Source: CAVWCW01 sp963753615 (GTDB lineage Bacteria; Pseudomonadota; Gammaproteobacteria; Chromatiales; Chromatiaceae). Taken from it: a stretch of DNA of 64,000 nucleotides. Below the pieces are notes generated by a model. That model worked only from the letters and a program-made list of their open reading frames with translations. It made no database searches and had not been told where the DNA came from. The stretch spans positions 190,832 to 254,831 of the forward strand of contig CAVWCW010000006.1 of the NCBI GenBank assembly GCA_963753615.1, in the 5' to 3' direction. The translations under genes were made by a program, and so were the position numbers. Below are positions 9,009 through 18,018 of this stretch, piece after piece. Every line of letters starts with the position of its first letter. Within the stretch, counting starts at the first letter, position 1.

Positions 9009-9058
9009 CTCTAATCGGCGCACCCCCTGCGACTGGTTACTCCGAAGCGGCGCCAAGG

Positions 9059-9095
9059 CTAGCCCGCATATATCACCAGGCCGCCAGGCGCTTAG
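9059..9095. repeat. R1 repeat, left-end fragment
   Basis: The stretch reads GCCCGCATATATCACC followed by GCCGCCAGGCG. It matches the left terminus of R1 copy A (GCCCGGATACTTCACC, GCGCCAGGCGG). The rest of the element is absent. It lies in the 375-base gap 9009-9384, which otherwise holds only the response-regulator scrap at 9135-9206. Confidence 0.4.
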
Positions 9096-9134
9096 AGAGT
9101 CCCGGGTGCCGCTTCCAGAACCTCCGCCCGGCGA

Positions 9135-9206
9135 CAGCATCTCGGCCAGGGCGGCCCCCAGACCACGCCGGATCAGTTCGTGGTCGTCAGCGATCAGCGC
9201 CTTCAC
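9135..9206 (-). pseudogene. response-regulator receiver fragment
   Basis: From a GTG at 9206, preceded by GGGAAGG, the minus strand reads KALIADDHELIRRGLG and then AALAEML. This is the first strand and helix of a NarL/FixJ-type receiver domain with its acidic pair (DD). After about 25 residues homology ends abruptly at a Gly/Ser-rich out-of-family sequence. The phospho-acceptor Asp and the output domain are missing. I interpret it as the 5' end of a deleted regulator gene, next to an R1 repeat fragment that may mark the breakpoint. Confidence 0.55.
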
Positions 9207-9384
9207 ATCTTCGCCTTCCCAAAGCGACTGCGCCGCGGCGCCGCGTGTTGGCACTATAGGTGGGGCAACCTGGTACCGGGAGGGGAATAGCCCATTAGAA
9301 CTAGCCGCTTAGAGCCATAACAATGGCGCTGGGTTTGGCCCAGACTTTAAGTCAAACTCAACGCCACCGTGCGGAGGTGATTCG

Positions 9385-9714
9385 ATGAGGAAGTCAACGG
9401 CGTTCACCGCGTCCCTCTTGGCTCTGCTGGCCGGATCGGCGCCGTTGCCGGCGGCCAGCGAGTCCAGCGCCGTGGAGCAGATGCAGCATCGGCGCCTGTT
9501 CGAGCCCACTGAAAGCGAGATGCGCCACGAGGCCAAGGGCAGCGTGTATATCTACGAAGGGCTGACGGACAAAGCGGTGCAGCGCGCCCTGGAGGAGGAA
9601 TTCGAGCGGGTCGGTAGCATGATGTTCATACGCACCATCGCCACCGACGACCGGGGCATACCCAAGCGCGCCCCCTACACCGGGGAACTGGATCAGGACG
9701 ACGACTGCGACTGA
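9385..9714 (+). CDS. small exported protein of unknown function
   Basis: The start is ATG 9385 with GGAGG at about 9374-9378. The 109-residue product has a clear signal peptide (residues 1-24, ending PLPAASE). The mature part is short, acidic and without cysteines until the C-terminal DQDDDCD tail. A predicted helix, ALEEEFERVGSMMFIRT, dominates the middle. The codon pattern is normal for the window. I do not recognise a family. The downstream 290 bases up to tatD show no gene I can support. Confidence 0.6.
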   Translation: MRKSTAFTASLLALLAGSAPLPAASESSAVEQMQHRRLFEPTESEMRHEAKGSVYIYEGLTDKAVQRALEEEFERVGSMMFIRTIATDDRGIPKRAPYTGELDQDDDCD

Positions 9715-10004
9715 GTCCGCGCTGACCGGGCTGATTTCAGGACGCAGGGACACGCCGCTTACGATATGCCCCCTTCGCCAGTTGTAAGGTTTCTCCCAGT
9801 CCTTGACCGACCGATAGGGCGGTGCAGCGCTCGGATATGGTCTGCAACGCCGGCAACGCCCCTGAAATCGCCCCCCGCCCCTTCTTCAGGGTCCCCCTCT
9901 GGGCAAGACCGCATACCTCGCCGCGGGCCCGCAAAAGGAAGTTAGCCTGGAGGATTGGAGAATCGTTCAGCTTGCGGCGAGTCCTCAGCCGAAGTGGGCC
10001 CCGC

Positions 10005-10784
10005 TCACCCGCCCGCTTCCGCCGGCAGCCCAAGGATCCTCCGGGCATTGGCGGTGGTCGCGACACCGATCTGGGCCGGTTCGGCGTCCCGGACCATGGC
10101 CAGGGCGGCCAGGCAGTCGGGCAGGTATTCCGGGCTGTTGCGTTCGCCGCGGTGGGCCGCCACGGTCATGTCCGGAGCATCGGTCTCCAGCACCAGGGCC
10201 TCCAGAGGCAGTTCCCGGGCCAGCCGGCGCAGGCGGGTGGAGCGTTCGAAGGTGAGCATGCCGCCGAAGCCGAGGCAAAACCCCAGCTCGATGAAGCGCT
10301 CGGCCTGCTGCAGGCTGCCGTTGAAGGCGTGGGCGATGCCGCCCACCACGCCAATGCGGCGCAGGGCCGCCAGCACCTGATCCTGGGCCTTGCGGATATG
10401 CAGCAGCACCGGCAACCCCGCATCCCGGGCCAGGGCCAGCTGGGCCTCGAACAGGCGCAACTGGCGAGCGGGATCGAGTTCGCGGACGAAGAAGTCGAGT
10501 CCGATCTCCCCCACCGCCAGGGGCCGGTCCCGGTCGAGGCGCTGCTCCAGCTCGGCCAGGTCGGCCCGGCGGTGGTGCTCCAGATAGATCGGGTGCAGAC
10601 CGAGGGCCGGATGGAGTTCGGCATGGCGCGCGCACAGCCCCAACAGCCCCGACCAGCCGGCGGCATGGATACCGGGCACGACGATGGCGCTCACCCCGAG
10701 GCGGCGGGCGTTGGCCAGCACTTGCTCCCGGTCCGGATCGAAGGCGGACACATCCAGGTGACAATGGGTGTCGATAATGCCCAT
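10005..10784 (-). CDS. tatD: TatD-family metal-dependent hydrolase
   Basis: The 259-residue protein starts MGIIDTHCHLDVSAFD at 10784. All TatD metal ligands are visible: HxH in THCHLD, Glu in GEIGLDFF, His in LLHIRKA, His in AHAFNGS and Asp in LETDAPD. The family are cytosolic TIM-barrel 3'-5' exonucleases or deoxyribonucleases acting in DNA repair. The length is typical. It lies 17 bases downstream of the L,D-transpeptidase gene on the same strand, which implies a shared transcript. Confidence 0.9.
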   Translation of the reverse strand: MGIIDTHCHLDVSAFDPDREQVLANARRLGVSAIVVPGIHAAGWSGLLGLCARHAELHPALGLHPIYLEHHRRADLAELEQRLDRDRPLAVGEIGLDFFVRELDPARQLRLFEAQLALARDAGLPVLLHIRKAQDQVLAALRRIGVVGGIAHAFNGSLQQAERFIELGFCLGFGGMLTFERSTRLRRLARELPLEALVLETDAPDMTVAAHRGERNSPEYLPDCLAALAMVRDAEPAQIGVATTANARRILGLPAEAGG

Positions 10785-10801
10785 GGGGCAAGTGTAGCGC
10801 C

Positions 10802-11372
10802 TCAGCGAATCACCACCCGGGTGCCCAACCCCACCCGCTGCAGCAGCCGGTCGATCTGCTCGTTGGTGAGGGCCACGCAGCCATGGGTCCAGTTGAAGTC
10901 CCGGTGCATCTGGGGATCGCCCTCACCGATGCCGTGCAGGCCGATCTGCCCGCCCAGGGGGTGTTCTGGGGCGGAAGGTCTCGTTCGGCCGGGCTTTTTC
11001 AATCGCCCGCCACTGCTTGGCGCTGATCCGCCCCGCCTCGAAGCCGCGCCGGCCGTGCTCCAGATTCGGGTAGTCGAGGCCGATAAAGCGGTGAAAGCGG
11101 CTGTCCCAGTTGATCCAGGCGATGCGGAACTCCCCCAGGGGGGTGCGGTTGTCCCCCCGGCGCTTGGCCCGGGTGGTGCCGTTGCGGCCAATGGCGATGT
11201 CTTCCATCACCAGTTCGGGACGCTCGCCGCGCATGAGGCTCAGGGTGAGCTTCTCGGTATCCACCAACACCCAGGGAGGCTCGCTGTCCTCCGCGCCTGC
11301 TGAGCCGCCGCAGCCAAGGCAGAACAGGAACCAAACCAGCAACAGCTTCCTATACTTGAAAGAGAGGTTCAT
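10802..11372 (-). pseudogene. L,D-transpeptidase (YkuD fold), single frameshift
   Basis: The start MNLSFKYRKLLLVWFLFCLG (11372) is a signal peptide or lipoprotein-like leader. It is followed by WVLVDTEKLTLSLMRGE and IGRNGTTRAKRRGDNRTPLG, the classic YkuD entry. The frame then shifts within the G/C-rich run near 10965-10975. It resumes as LGGQIGLHGIGEGDP and DFNWTHGCVALTN, which contains the catalytic His and Cys (HG..., SHGC equivalent THGCVAL). The shift is one extra base, so a sequencing error is as likely as inactivation. L,D-transpeptidases crosslink peptidoglycan or anchor outer-membrane proteins. Confidence 0.8.
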
Positions 11373-11399
11373 CAATTCGTTCTTACGTTGGGGTCTGCC

Positions 11400-12504
<1,105 letters not shown>

Positions 12505-12522
12505 ACCGAGAGGAGGATTCTA

Positions 12523-13806
12523 GTGGCGAAGCCGAATCAGTCAGCGGCGGCCGCATCGCGTCAGCGCCGTGGGGTCAGCGCCGCCCAGATCACCGCGAGT
12601 TCGGCGCCCCAGGGCAACGCCAACTCCGTCGATCGCTGGCTGCTGCAGCGCATGCTGAGCGGGCTCGGAGGGCCGCCGATCCGCATCCGCCTGTGGGACG
12701 GCACCCAGGTCAGCCCCCCCGGCGTAGAGCCCGAAGCTGAAATGCGCGTCGGTGACCGGGGTGCCCTGTACCGCCTGGTGAGCGATCCGGAACTGCAGTT
12801 CGGCGAGGGCTACAGCCAGGGCCGCATCCAGGTGGACGGGGATCTGGTGCGCTTCATCGAGCTGGTCTACGCCGGTCTGATGCGCACCGAAGCGAACACC
12901 TTGGGATACCGCCTGCGCAACCGACTCGACACCCTGAGCCGCAACGGCCTCGACCGGGCGCGCCGCAATATCCACCACCACTACGACATCGGCAACGACT
13001 TCTACCGCCTCTGGCTCGACCGCCAGCTGGTCTATACCTGCGCCTATTTCCCCAGCCCCGAAACCGACCTGGAAGCGGCCCAGATCGCCAAGTTCGACCA
13101 TGTGGCGCGCAAGCTCTGGCTGCGGCCGGGGGAACGGGTGGTGGAGGCCGGCTGCGGCTGGGGCGCCTTGGCCCTGCATCTGGCGCGTAACTACGGGGTG
13201 CGGGTGCGCGCCTATAACATCTCCCGTGAGCAACTCGCCTACGCCCGCGAACGCGCCCGCAGCGAGGGGCTGGACGGGCAGGTGGAGTTCGTCGAGGGCG
13301 ACTACCGGGAGATCGGCGGCGAGTACGACGTCTTCGTCTCGGTGGGCATGCTGGAGCACGTGGGCCCGGCCCATTATTCCGAGCTGGGGGCGGCCATGCA
13401 GCGCTGCCTCGGCCCCCAGGGCCGGGGGCTGATCCACAGCATCGGCCGCGACAGTCCCGGCAGTCTCAACCGCTGGATCACGCGCCGCATCTTTCCCGGT
13501 GCCCAGCCGCCGGCCATCAGCGAGATGACTACCCTGTTCGAGCCCTGGGGCTTTTCGGTGCTCGACCTGGAGAACCTGCGCCTGCACTACGCCCGCACCC
13601 TGGAGCACTGGCTGGCTCGCTTCGACGCCCATGCCGATCAGGTGCGGCAGCAGTTCGACCCGGAGTTCGAGCGCACCTGGCGGCTCTACCTGGCCGGCTC
13701 CATCGCCGCCTTTCGCTTCGGCACCCTGCAGCTATTCCAGGTGCTGTTCAGCCGCAGCCACTACAATGGCATTCCCTGGAACCGCGCCCACCTCTATAAG
13801 GACTGA
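12523..13806 (+). CDS. cfa: cyclopropane-fatty-acyl-phospholipid synthase
   Basis: The start is GTG 12523 with GAGAGGAGG upstream. The 427-residue protein has an N-terminal lipid-binding region and then the CFA synthase signature: NIHHHYDIGNDFYRLWLD, LVYTCAYF, the SAM loop VVEAGCGWGALALHLA, and SVGMLEHVG. The C-terminal SRSHYNGIPWNRAHLYKD is typical. The enzyme methylenates unsaturated acyl chains of membrane phospholipids using SAM, a stationary-phase and acid-stress response in gammaproteobacteria. It lies 18 bases after amrS and 3 bases before a FAD-dependent reductase, so a lipid-related operon is likely. Confidence 0.92.
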   Translation: MAKPNQSAAAASRQRRGVSAAQITASSAPQGNANSVDRWLLQRMLSGLGGPPIRIRLWDGTQVSPPGVEPEAEMRVGDRGALYRLVSDPELQFGEGYSQGRIQVDGDLVRFIELVYAGLMRTEANTLGYRLRNRLDTLSRNGLDRARRNIHHHYDIGNDFYRLWLDRQLVYTCAYFPSPETDLEAAQIAKFDHVARKLWLRPGERVVEAGCGWGALALHLARNYGVRVRAYNISREQLAYARERARSEGLDGQVEFVEGDYREIGGEYDVFVSVGMLEHVGPAHYSELGAAMQRCLGPQGRGLIHSIGRDSPGSLNRWITRRIFPGAQPPAISEMTTLFEPWGFSVLDLENLRLHYARTLEHWLARFDAHADQVRQQFDPEFERTWRLYLAGSIAAFRFGTLQLFQVLFSRSHYNGIPWNRAHLYKD

Positions 13807-13809
13807 GAG

Positions 13810-14931
13810 GTGCACCAGAGCGATGTCTTGATCCTCGGCGGCGGCCCCGCCGGCTCCAGCTGCGCCCGGCGCTTGGTGCGGGCGGGGCTCGAAGTGACCT
13901 TGCTCGACAAGCAGACCTTCCCCCGCGACAAGGTATGCGCCGGCTGGGTCACCCCCGAGGTGGCGGCCAGTCTCGAGCTGGACCTGGCCGCCTACGCCGA
14001 CGGTCGCACCCTGCAGCCGATCCGCGGCTTCCGCACCGGGTTGATGGACGGACAACTCCTGGAGACCCGTTTCGAGCAGCCCGTCAGCTACGGCATCCGC
14101 CGCTGCGAATTCGACCACTACCTGCTCGCGCGCAGCGGCGCCCGCTTGCACCTAGGGGAGGGACTGGACGACCTCGCCTACCGCGGGGGCCAGTGGACCC
14201 TGAACCGGCGCTACCGCGCCCCGTTGCTGGTCGGCGCCGGGGGCCACTTCTGCCCGGTGGCGAGGCACCTGGGGGCCAGGCCCGGGGCCGGTGAGCTAAG
14301 CGTCGCCGCCAAGGAGCTGGAATTCCGCCTGGATGCCGAGCAGCGGGCCGCTTGCCCGGTGGCCGGCGAGGTCCCGGAACTCTACTTCTGCCCGGACCTC
14401 AAGGGCTACGGCTGGGCGATGCGCAAGGGCGAGTTCCTGAATATCGGCCTGGGGCGGGAAGACCGCCACCGGCTGAGCCGACAGCTGCAAGCATTCTGCG
14501 CCGAGCTGCAGCGCCGGGGCCGCATCCCCGCCGATCTGCCGGGCCGCTTCCACGGCCACGCCTACCTGCTCTACCACCACTCGCCGCGTCCGCTGCTGGA
14601 CACCGGGGTGCTGCTGATCGGCGATGCCGCCGGCCTGGCCTACCCGGAGTCGGGCGAGGGAATCCGCCCGGCAGTGGAGTCTGCCCTGCTCGCCGCCGAC
14701 TGCATCCTGGCCGCCGACGGCGACTACTCGCGCCCGACCCTGACGGTCTATGCCCAGCGGCTGGAACAGCGTTTCGGCAAGCGCCGGCAACGCCCGCCCC
14801 CGCCCTGGCTCGCCGGCCTGCGCCGAGCCGCCGGTCGGCGCATCCTGGCCAGCCCCTGGGCCACCCGCCGGCTGGTGGTCGAGCGCTGGTTCCTGCACCA
14901 GCAGCAGGGGGCGCTTGGCCTGCCCGGTTGA
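13810..14931 (+). CDS. FAD-dependent oxidoreductase, geranylgeranyl-reductase-like
   Basis: Starting at GTG 13810 (HQSDVLILGGGPAGSSCARR), the protein has an N-terminal dinucleotide-binding GxGxxG and a DKQTFPRDKVCAGWVTP motif. The second FAD motif is VLLIGDAAGLAYPESGEG. Length (373) and motifs fit the geranylgeranyl reductase/halogenase-like flavoprotein group, which often reduces or oxidises isoprenoid or lipid substrates. Adjacent cfa suggests lipid modification. The substrate cannot be assigned. Confidence 0.8.
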   Translation: MHQSDVLILGGGPAGSSCARRLVRAGLEVTLLDKQTFPRDKVCAGWVTPEVAASLELDLAAYADGRTLQPIRGFRTGLMDGQLLETRFEQPVSYGIRRCEFDHYLLARSGARLHLGEGLDDLAYRGGQWTLNRRYRAPLLVGAGGHFCPVARHLGARPGAGELSVAAKELEFRLDAEQRAACPVAGEVPELYFCPDLKGYGWAMRKGEFLNIGLGREDRHRLSRQLQAFCAELQRRGRIPADLPGRFHGHAYLLYHHSPRPLLDTGVLLIGDAAGLAYPESGEGIRPAVESALLAADCILAADGDYSRPTLTVYAQRLEQRFGKRRQRPPPPWLAGLRRAAGRRILASPWATRRLVVERWFLHQQQGALGLPG

Positions 14932-14949
14932 GCAGTCGGAAAAGCCTCT

Positions 14950-15125
14950 ATAAACCAAATGATCCCGAACGCGCTGATGCCGGGGAGACCTCGGCCAGCA
15001 CCCGGCGACCTTCCTGCAATCCGGAAGTCGAGAATGATTCTCGCCACCAGCGACAGCTGCTTGGCGCTCGGGTGCGCTGCGTACCAGCAGCGCTCCAGGG
15101 GAAAGCCCTGCACATTAGTGCTGGC
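14950..15125 (-). pseudogene. C-terminal fragment of a CbbR-like LysR regulator
   Basis: The minus strand reads NVQGFPLERCWYAAHPSAKQ, then LSLVARIILDF, which aligns with the effector-domain end of the intact CbbR in this window (VQGFPILRQWYLVYPKGKE, LSLVARTFLDF). One base shift later it continues LQEGRRVLAEVS to a stop. The rest of the gene, toward 15125, is gone and abuts transposase sequence. Its place, just upstream of and divergent from cbbL, is where cbbR usually sits. I infer that the original divergent regulator was destroyed here, leaving the copy at 27593. Confidence 0.7.
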
Positions 15126-15610
15126 CGAGGAGCGAAAACGCAAGCGTAAGGCCTTGTTGGCGGCCACCGAACCGGCGCTTGCGCGCACCGCCGGCGAGGT
15201 CGGGCGGCGCACCAACACGCCGTTGAGCGCGGCACAGATCGGCCAGAAGGTGGGCCGGGTCATCAACCGCCACCAGGTCGCCAATCTTCTCGAGCCGCAC
15301 ATTGGCGACGGGCGGTTCGACTTTAGCCGCCGCCAATAGGCCATCGCGCGGGAGACGCAGCCGGACGGGATCGAAGGAATTCGCACCAGCGAGCCCGAGG
15401 CGGCGCCGGCGGCCGAACAGGCGGTGCGCAGTTACAAGAATCTAGCTCAAGTCGAGCGCGCCTTTCGCACCCTCATCGCCGGGCTTGGGACCCACTGCGG
15501 TCACCGGTGCCGACTGAAAGTCGATCCCGAGAGCCCCGTCATCGAGCAGGACACGGAACCTACCCCATTGCATGCTCGTGCCCTGGAGTTGATTCGATCG
15601 CTCCCAGTAG
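15121..15610 (+). mobile_element. IS1634-family transposase remnant
   Basis: The plus strand reads LLAATEPALARTAGEVGRRT, VGRVINRHQVANLLEPHIGD, an in-frame TAG at 15337-15339, then IEGIRTSEPEAA and AVRSYKNLAQVERAFRTL. The last block (YK-L-x-VERAFR) is the hallmark around the catalytic Glu of IS1634/IS4-type DDE transposases. PTPLHARALELIRSL near 15570-15605 is the usual C-terminus. The N-terminal half with the DD residues is missing, and no terminal inverted repeats are recognisable. It joins directly to the LysR fragment, so it probably entered that gene. Confidence 0.75.
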
Positions 15611-16012
15611 CGGGAATTTTATCCTGCCGGTTTTACTATTTTTCTATGGGTTGGTTAGCTACTTACGCTCTGGGAACTTCGGCTTAAAGCGGGCGCTCGC
15701 AGCGATGGTCATGGAAAAATTCACGCGCCTGGAGCAGCCCGACGCCGAGTAGACCAGGGTTCTGCGGTCGCGCTGCAGGTGCGGCCCGGTCGGCCGCTCC
15801 GCGTGGGGGACGGAAACGGCGCGCGGCCGAGCACCGGCGCATACAGCGGCGTCCCCACTGAGCGTTGATGCGGACATCGGCGCGATCACGGTTGCTGGAG
15901 AGGCGTCGGCGCGGAAGCGCAGGCGGACTTCAAGAACCGTCCGAATATTGATCGAGATCATCTACGCACTGCGGCGCAGGGATTACCATACTCGTCACCC
16001 TGAAATTCACCT
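15611..16012. other. gap between transposase remnant and cbbL promoter
   Basis: No gene can be supported in these 400 bases. The first part is AT-richer than its surroundings; the second is GC-rich with short overlapping frames that match no family I know. It is probably scrambled insertion or deletion debris upstream of the carboxysome promoter. Confidence 0.5.
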
Positions 16013-16028
16013 ATAGATAAATATCTAT
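16013..16028. promoter_or_regulatory. palindromic LysR/CbbR-type operator upstream of cbbL
   Basis: ATAGATAAATATCTAT is a perfect 7-bp inverted repeat with a 2-base spacer, 115 bases before the cbbL start and inside an AT-rich island (about 16000-16100). LysR regulators bind short interrupted dyads at such distances. Downstream, TTGGAC near 16050 followed after 15-17 bases by TAGCTATGCT is a possible weak promoter. A related palindrome, AGATATATATCT, is at 25208-25219 before the SulP/cbbR block. Binding by CbbR is an inference. Confidence 0.5.
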
Positions 16029-16142
16029 CTCTTATCGTCAAAAGATCGATTGGACTAAGAAATAGACATTTAGCTATGCTTCGCCGACGTTGCATAAATC
16101 ATTAACCGAACTGTCCATCCAGCAACCGAACAGGAGTTGACC

Positions 16143-17558
16143 ATGGCATCTAAAGCGTATGATGCGGGCGTAAAAGAATACCGCGACATGTATTGGACTC
16201 CGGACTATGTGCCGCTCGATACCGACCTGCTCGCATGCTTCAAATGCACCGGCCAGTCCGGTGTGCCGCGCGAAGAGGTTGCCGCCGCAGTGGCCGCCGA
16301 GTCGTCCACCGGCACCTGGAGTACCGTTTGGTCCGAGCTCCTGACCGATCTCGAGTACTACAAGGGCCGTGCTTACCGCATCGAAGACGTGCCGGGCGAC
16401 TCCGAGTCTTTCTACGCCTTCATTGCCTACCCGATCGACCTCTTCGAAGAGGGTTCAGTCGTCAACGTGCTGACCTCGCTGGTCGGTAACGTGTTCGGAT
16501 TCAAGGCGCTGCGTCACCTGCGCCTGGAAGACATCCGCTTCCCGATCGCGTACATCAAGACCTGCGGCGGCCCGCCCGCCGGTATCTCGCTCGAGCGCGA
16601 TCGCCTTGGCAAATATGGCCGTCCAATGCTGGGTGCCACCATCAAGCCGAAGCTCGGCCTGTCGGCCAAGAACTACGGCCGCGCCGTTTACGAATGCCTG
16701 CGCGGCGGCTTGGACATGACCAAGGACGACGAGAACGTCAACTCTCAGCCCTTCATGCGCTGGCGTGACCGCTTCGAATTCGTCGGCGAAGCCATCCAGA
16801 AGGCCCAGCAGGAGACCGGTGAGCGCAAGGGTCACTATTTGAATGTTACCGCCGCCACGCCGGAAGAGATGTACAAGCGTGCCGAGTTCGCCAAGGAAGT
16901 CGGCTCGCCGATCGTGATGCATGACTTTCTGACCGGCGGCTTCACGGCCAATACCGGTCTGGCCAACTGGTGCCGCGAAAACGGCATGCTGCTGCACATC
17001 CACCGCGCCATGCACGCGGTCATCGACCGTCATCCGAAGCACGGCATCCACTTCCGCGTGTTGGCCAAGTGTCTTCGCCTGTCCGGTGGCGACCACCTGC
17101 ACACCGGTACCGTTGTCGGCAAGCTCGAGGGCGATCGCCAGTCGACGCTTGGCTTCGTCGATCAGCTGCGCGAATCCTTCGTGCCGGAAGACCGCGCGCG
17201 CGGCGTCTTCTTTGATCAGGACTGGGGTTCTATGCCTGGTGTCATGGCCGTCGCGTCCGGCGGTATCCACGTCTGGCACATGCCCGCGCTGGTCACCATC
17301 TTCGGCGATGACTCCATGCTGCAGTTCGGCGGCGGTACGCAGGGCCATCCGTGGGGTAACGCAGCAGGGGCTGCCGCTAACCGAGTGGCGCTGGAAGCCT
17401 CAGTCAAGGCCCGCAACGAGGGTCGCGAAATCGAGAAAGAGTCCCGTGACATCCTCGCTGAGGCCGCCAAGAACAGCCCCGAGCTCGCGATTGCCATGGA
17501 GACGTGGAAAGAGATCAAGTTCGAGTTCGATACTGTGGACAAGCTGGACGTCGGCTGA
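16143..17558 (+). CDS. cbbL: RuBisCO large subunit, Form IA
   Basis: The 471-residue protein starts [18 protein letters not shown] at 16143, with CAGGAG seven bases before. It fixes CO2 onto ribulose-1,5-bisphosphate inside the carboxysome. Active-site features are visible: [17 protein letters not shown], the carbamylated Lys (residue 194) in [23 protein letters not shown] and [12 protein letters not shown], loop 6 GKLEGDR, and the phosphate-binding [10 protein letters not shown] and [13 protein letters not shown]. Sequence features and linkage to csoS2 place it in the carboxysomal Form IA group. It is the first gene of the cso operon. Confidence 0.97.
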   Translation: MASKAYDAGVKEYRDMYWTPDYVPLDTDLLACFKCTGQSGVPREEVAAAVAAESSTGTWSTVWSELLTDLEYYKGRAYRIEDVPGDSESFYAFIAYPIDLFEEGSVVNVLTSLVGNVFGFKALRHLRLEDIRFPIAYIKTCGGPPAGISLERDRLGKYGRPMLGATIKPKLGLSAKNYGRAVYECLRGGLDMTKDDENVNSQPFMRWRDRFEFVGEAIQKAQQETGERKGHYLNVTAATPEEMYKRAEFAKEVGSPIVMHDFLTGGFTANTGLANWCRENGMLLHIHRAMHAVIDRHPKHGIHFRVLAKCLRLSGGDHLHTGTVVGKLEGDRQSTLGFVDQLRESFVPEDRARGVFFDQDWGSMPGVMAVASGGIHVWHMPALVTIFGDDSMLQFGGGTQGHPWGNAAGAAANRVALEASVKARNEGREIEKESRDILAEAAKNSPELAIAMETWKEIKFEFDTVDKLDVG

Positions 17559-17612
17559 TCCGGCCAGTAACAGCAACTCACCCAGTCACGAATATAGATA
17601 GAGGAATACGCT

Positions 17613-17954
17613 ATGTACGGCCATGAGATTGGTGATTACCAGACCGCGCAGACTCTTGAGACCTTTGGTTTCCTGCCCAAGCTGAGCCAGGAAGAGGTCT
17701 ACGATCAGATCTCCTACCTGATCGCTCAGGGACTTACTCCGTCCATCGAGCACGAGCATCCGAGCCGCTCGATGGACCACTACTGGACCATGTGGAAGCT
17801 TCCGTTCTTTGGTGAAAAGGACATCAACAACATCATTGGCGAGCTGGAGGCCTGTCACCGCTCGTATCCGGATCACCACGTCCGCCTGATCGGCTATGAC
17901 AACTACACCCAGAGCCAGGGGGTCTGCTTCGTGGTCTACGAAGGCCGCGCCTGA
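17613..17954 (+). CDS. cbbS: RuBisCO small subunit, Form IA
   Basis: This 113-residue protein starts at ATG 17613 with AGAGGAA upstream. It carries the small-subunit signatures ETFGFLPKLSQEEVYDQISY, YWTMWKLPFFG and VRLIGYDNYTQSQGVCFVVY. Eight copies cap the large-subunit octamer. Together they form the interface that the N-terminal repeats of CsoS2 bind in carboxysome assembly. It lies 54 bases after cbbL and 64 before csoS2. Confidence 0.97.
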   Translation: MYGHEIGDYQTAQTLETFGFLPKLSQEEVYDQISYLIAQGLTPSIEHEHPSRSMDHYWTMWKLPFFGEKDINNIIGELEACHRSYPDHHVRLIGYDNYTQSQGVCFVVYEGRA

Positions 17955-18018
17955 TCCGCGCCCGCGGCGCATGCGCACTGACACCTGACGGGTAACGACG
18001 ACTCAAACGGGGAAGATC

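Noticed and set aside
9737..10066. 109-residue minus-strand frame between the small exported protein and tatD
   Set aside because: It overlaps the tatD end on the same strand, and I see no conserved motif or ribosome site.
9822..11303. 493-residue plus-strand open frame
   Set aside because: It runs antisense to tatD and the L,D-transpeptidase, whose catalytic motifs are plain. The long frame is a by-product of high GC content.
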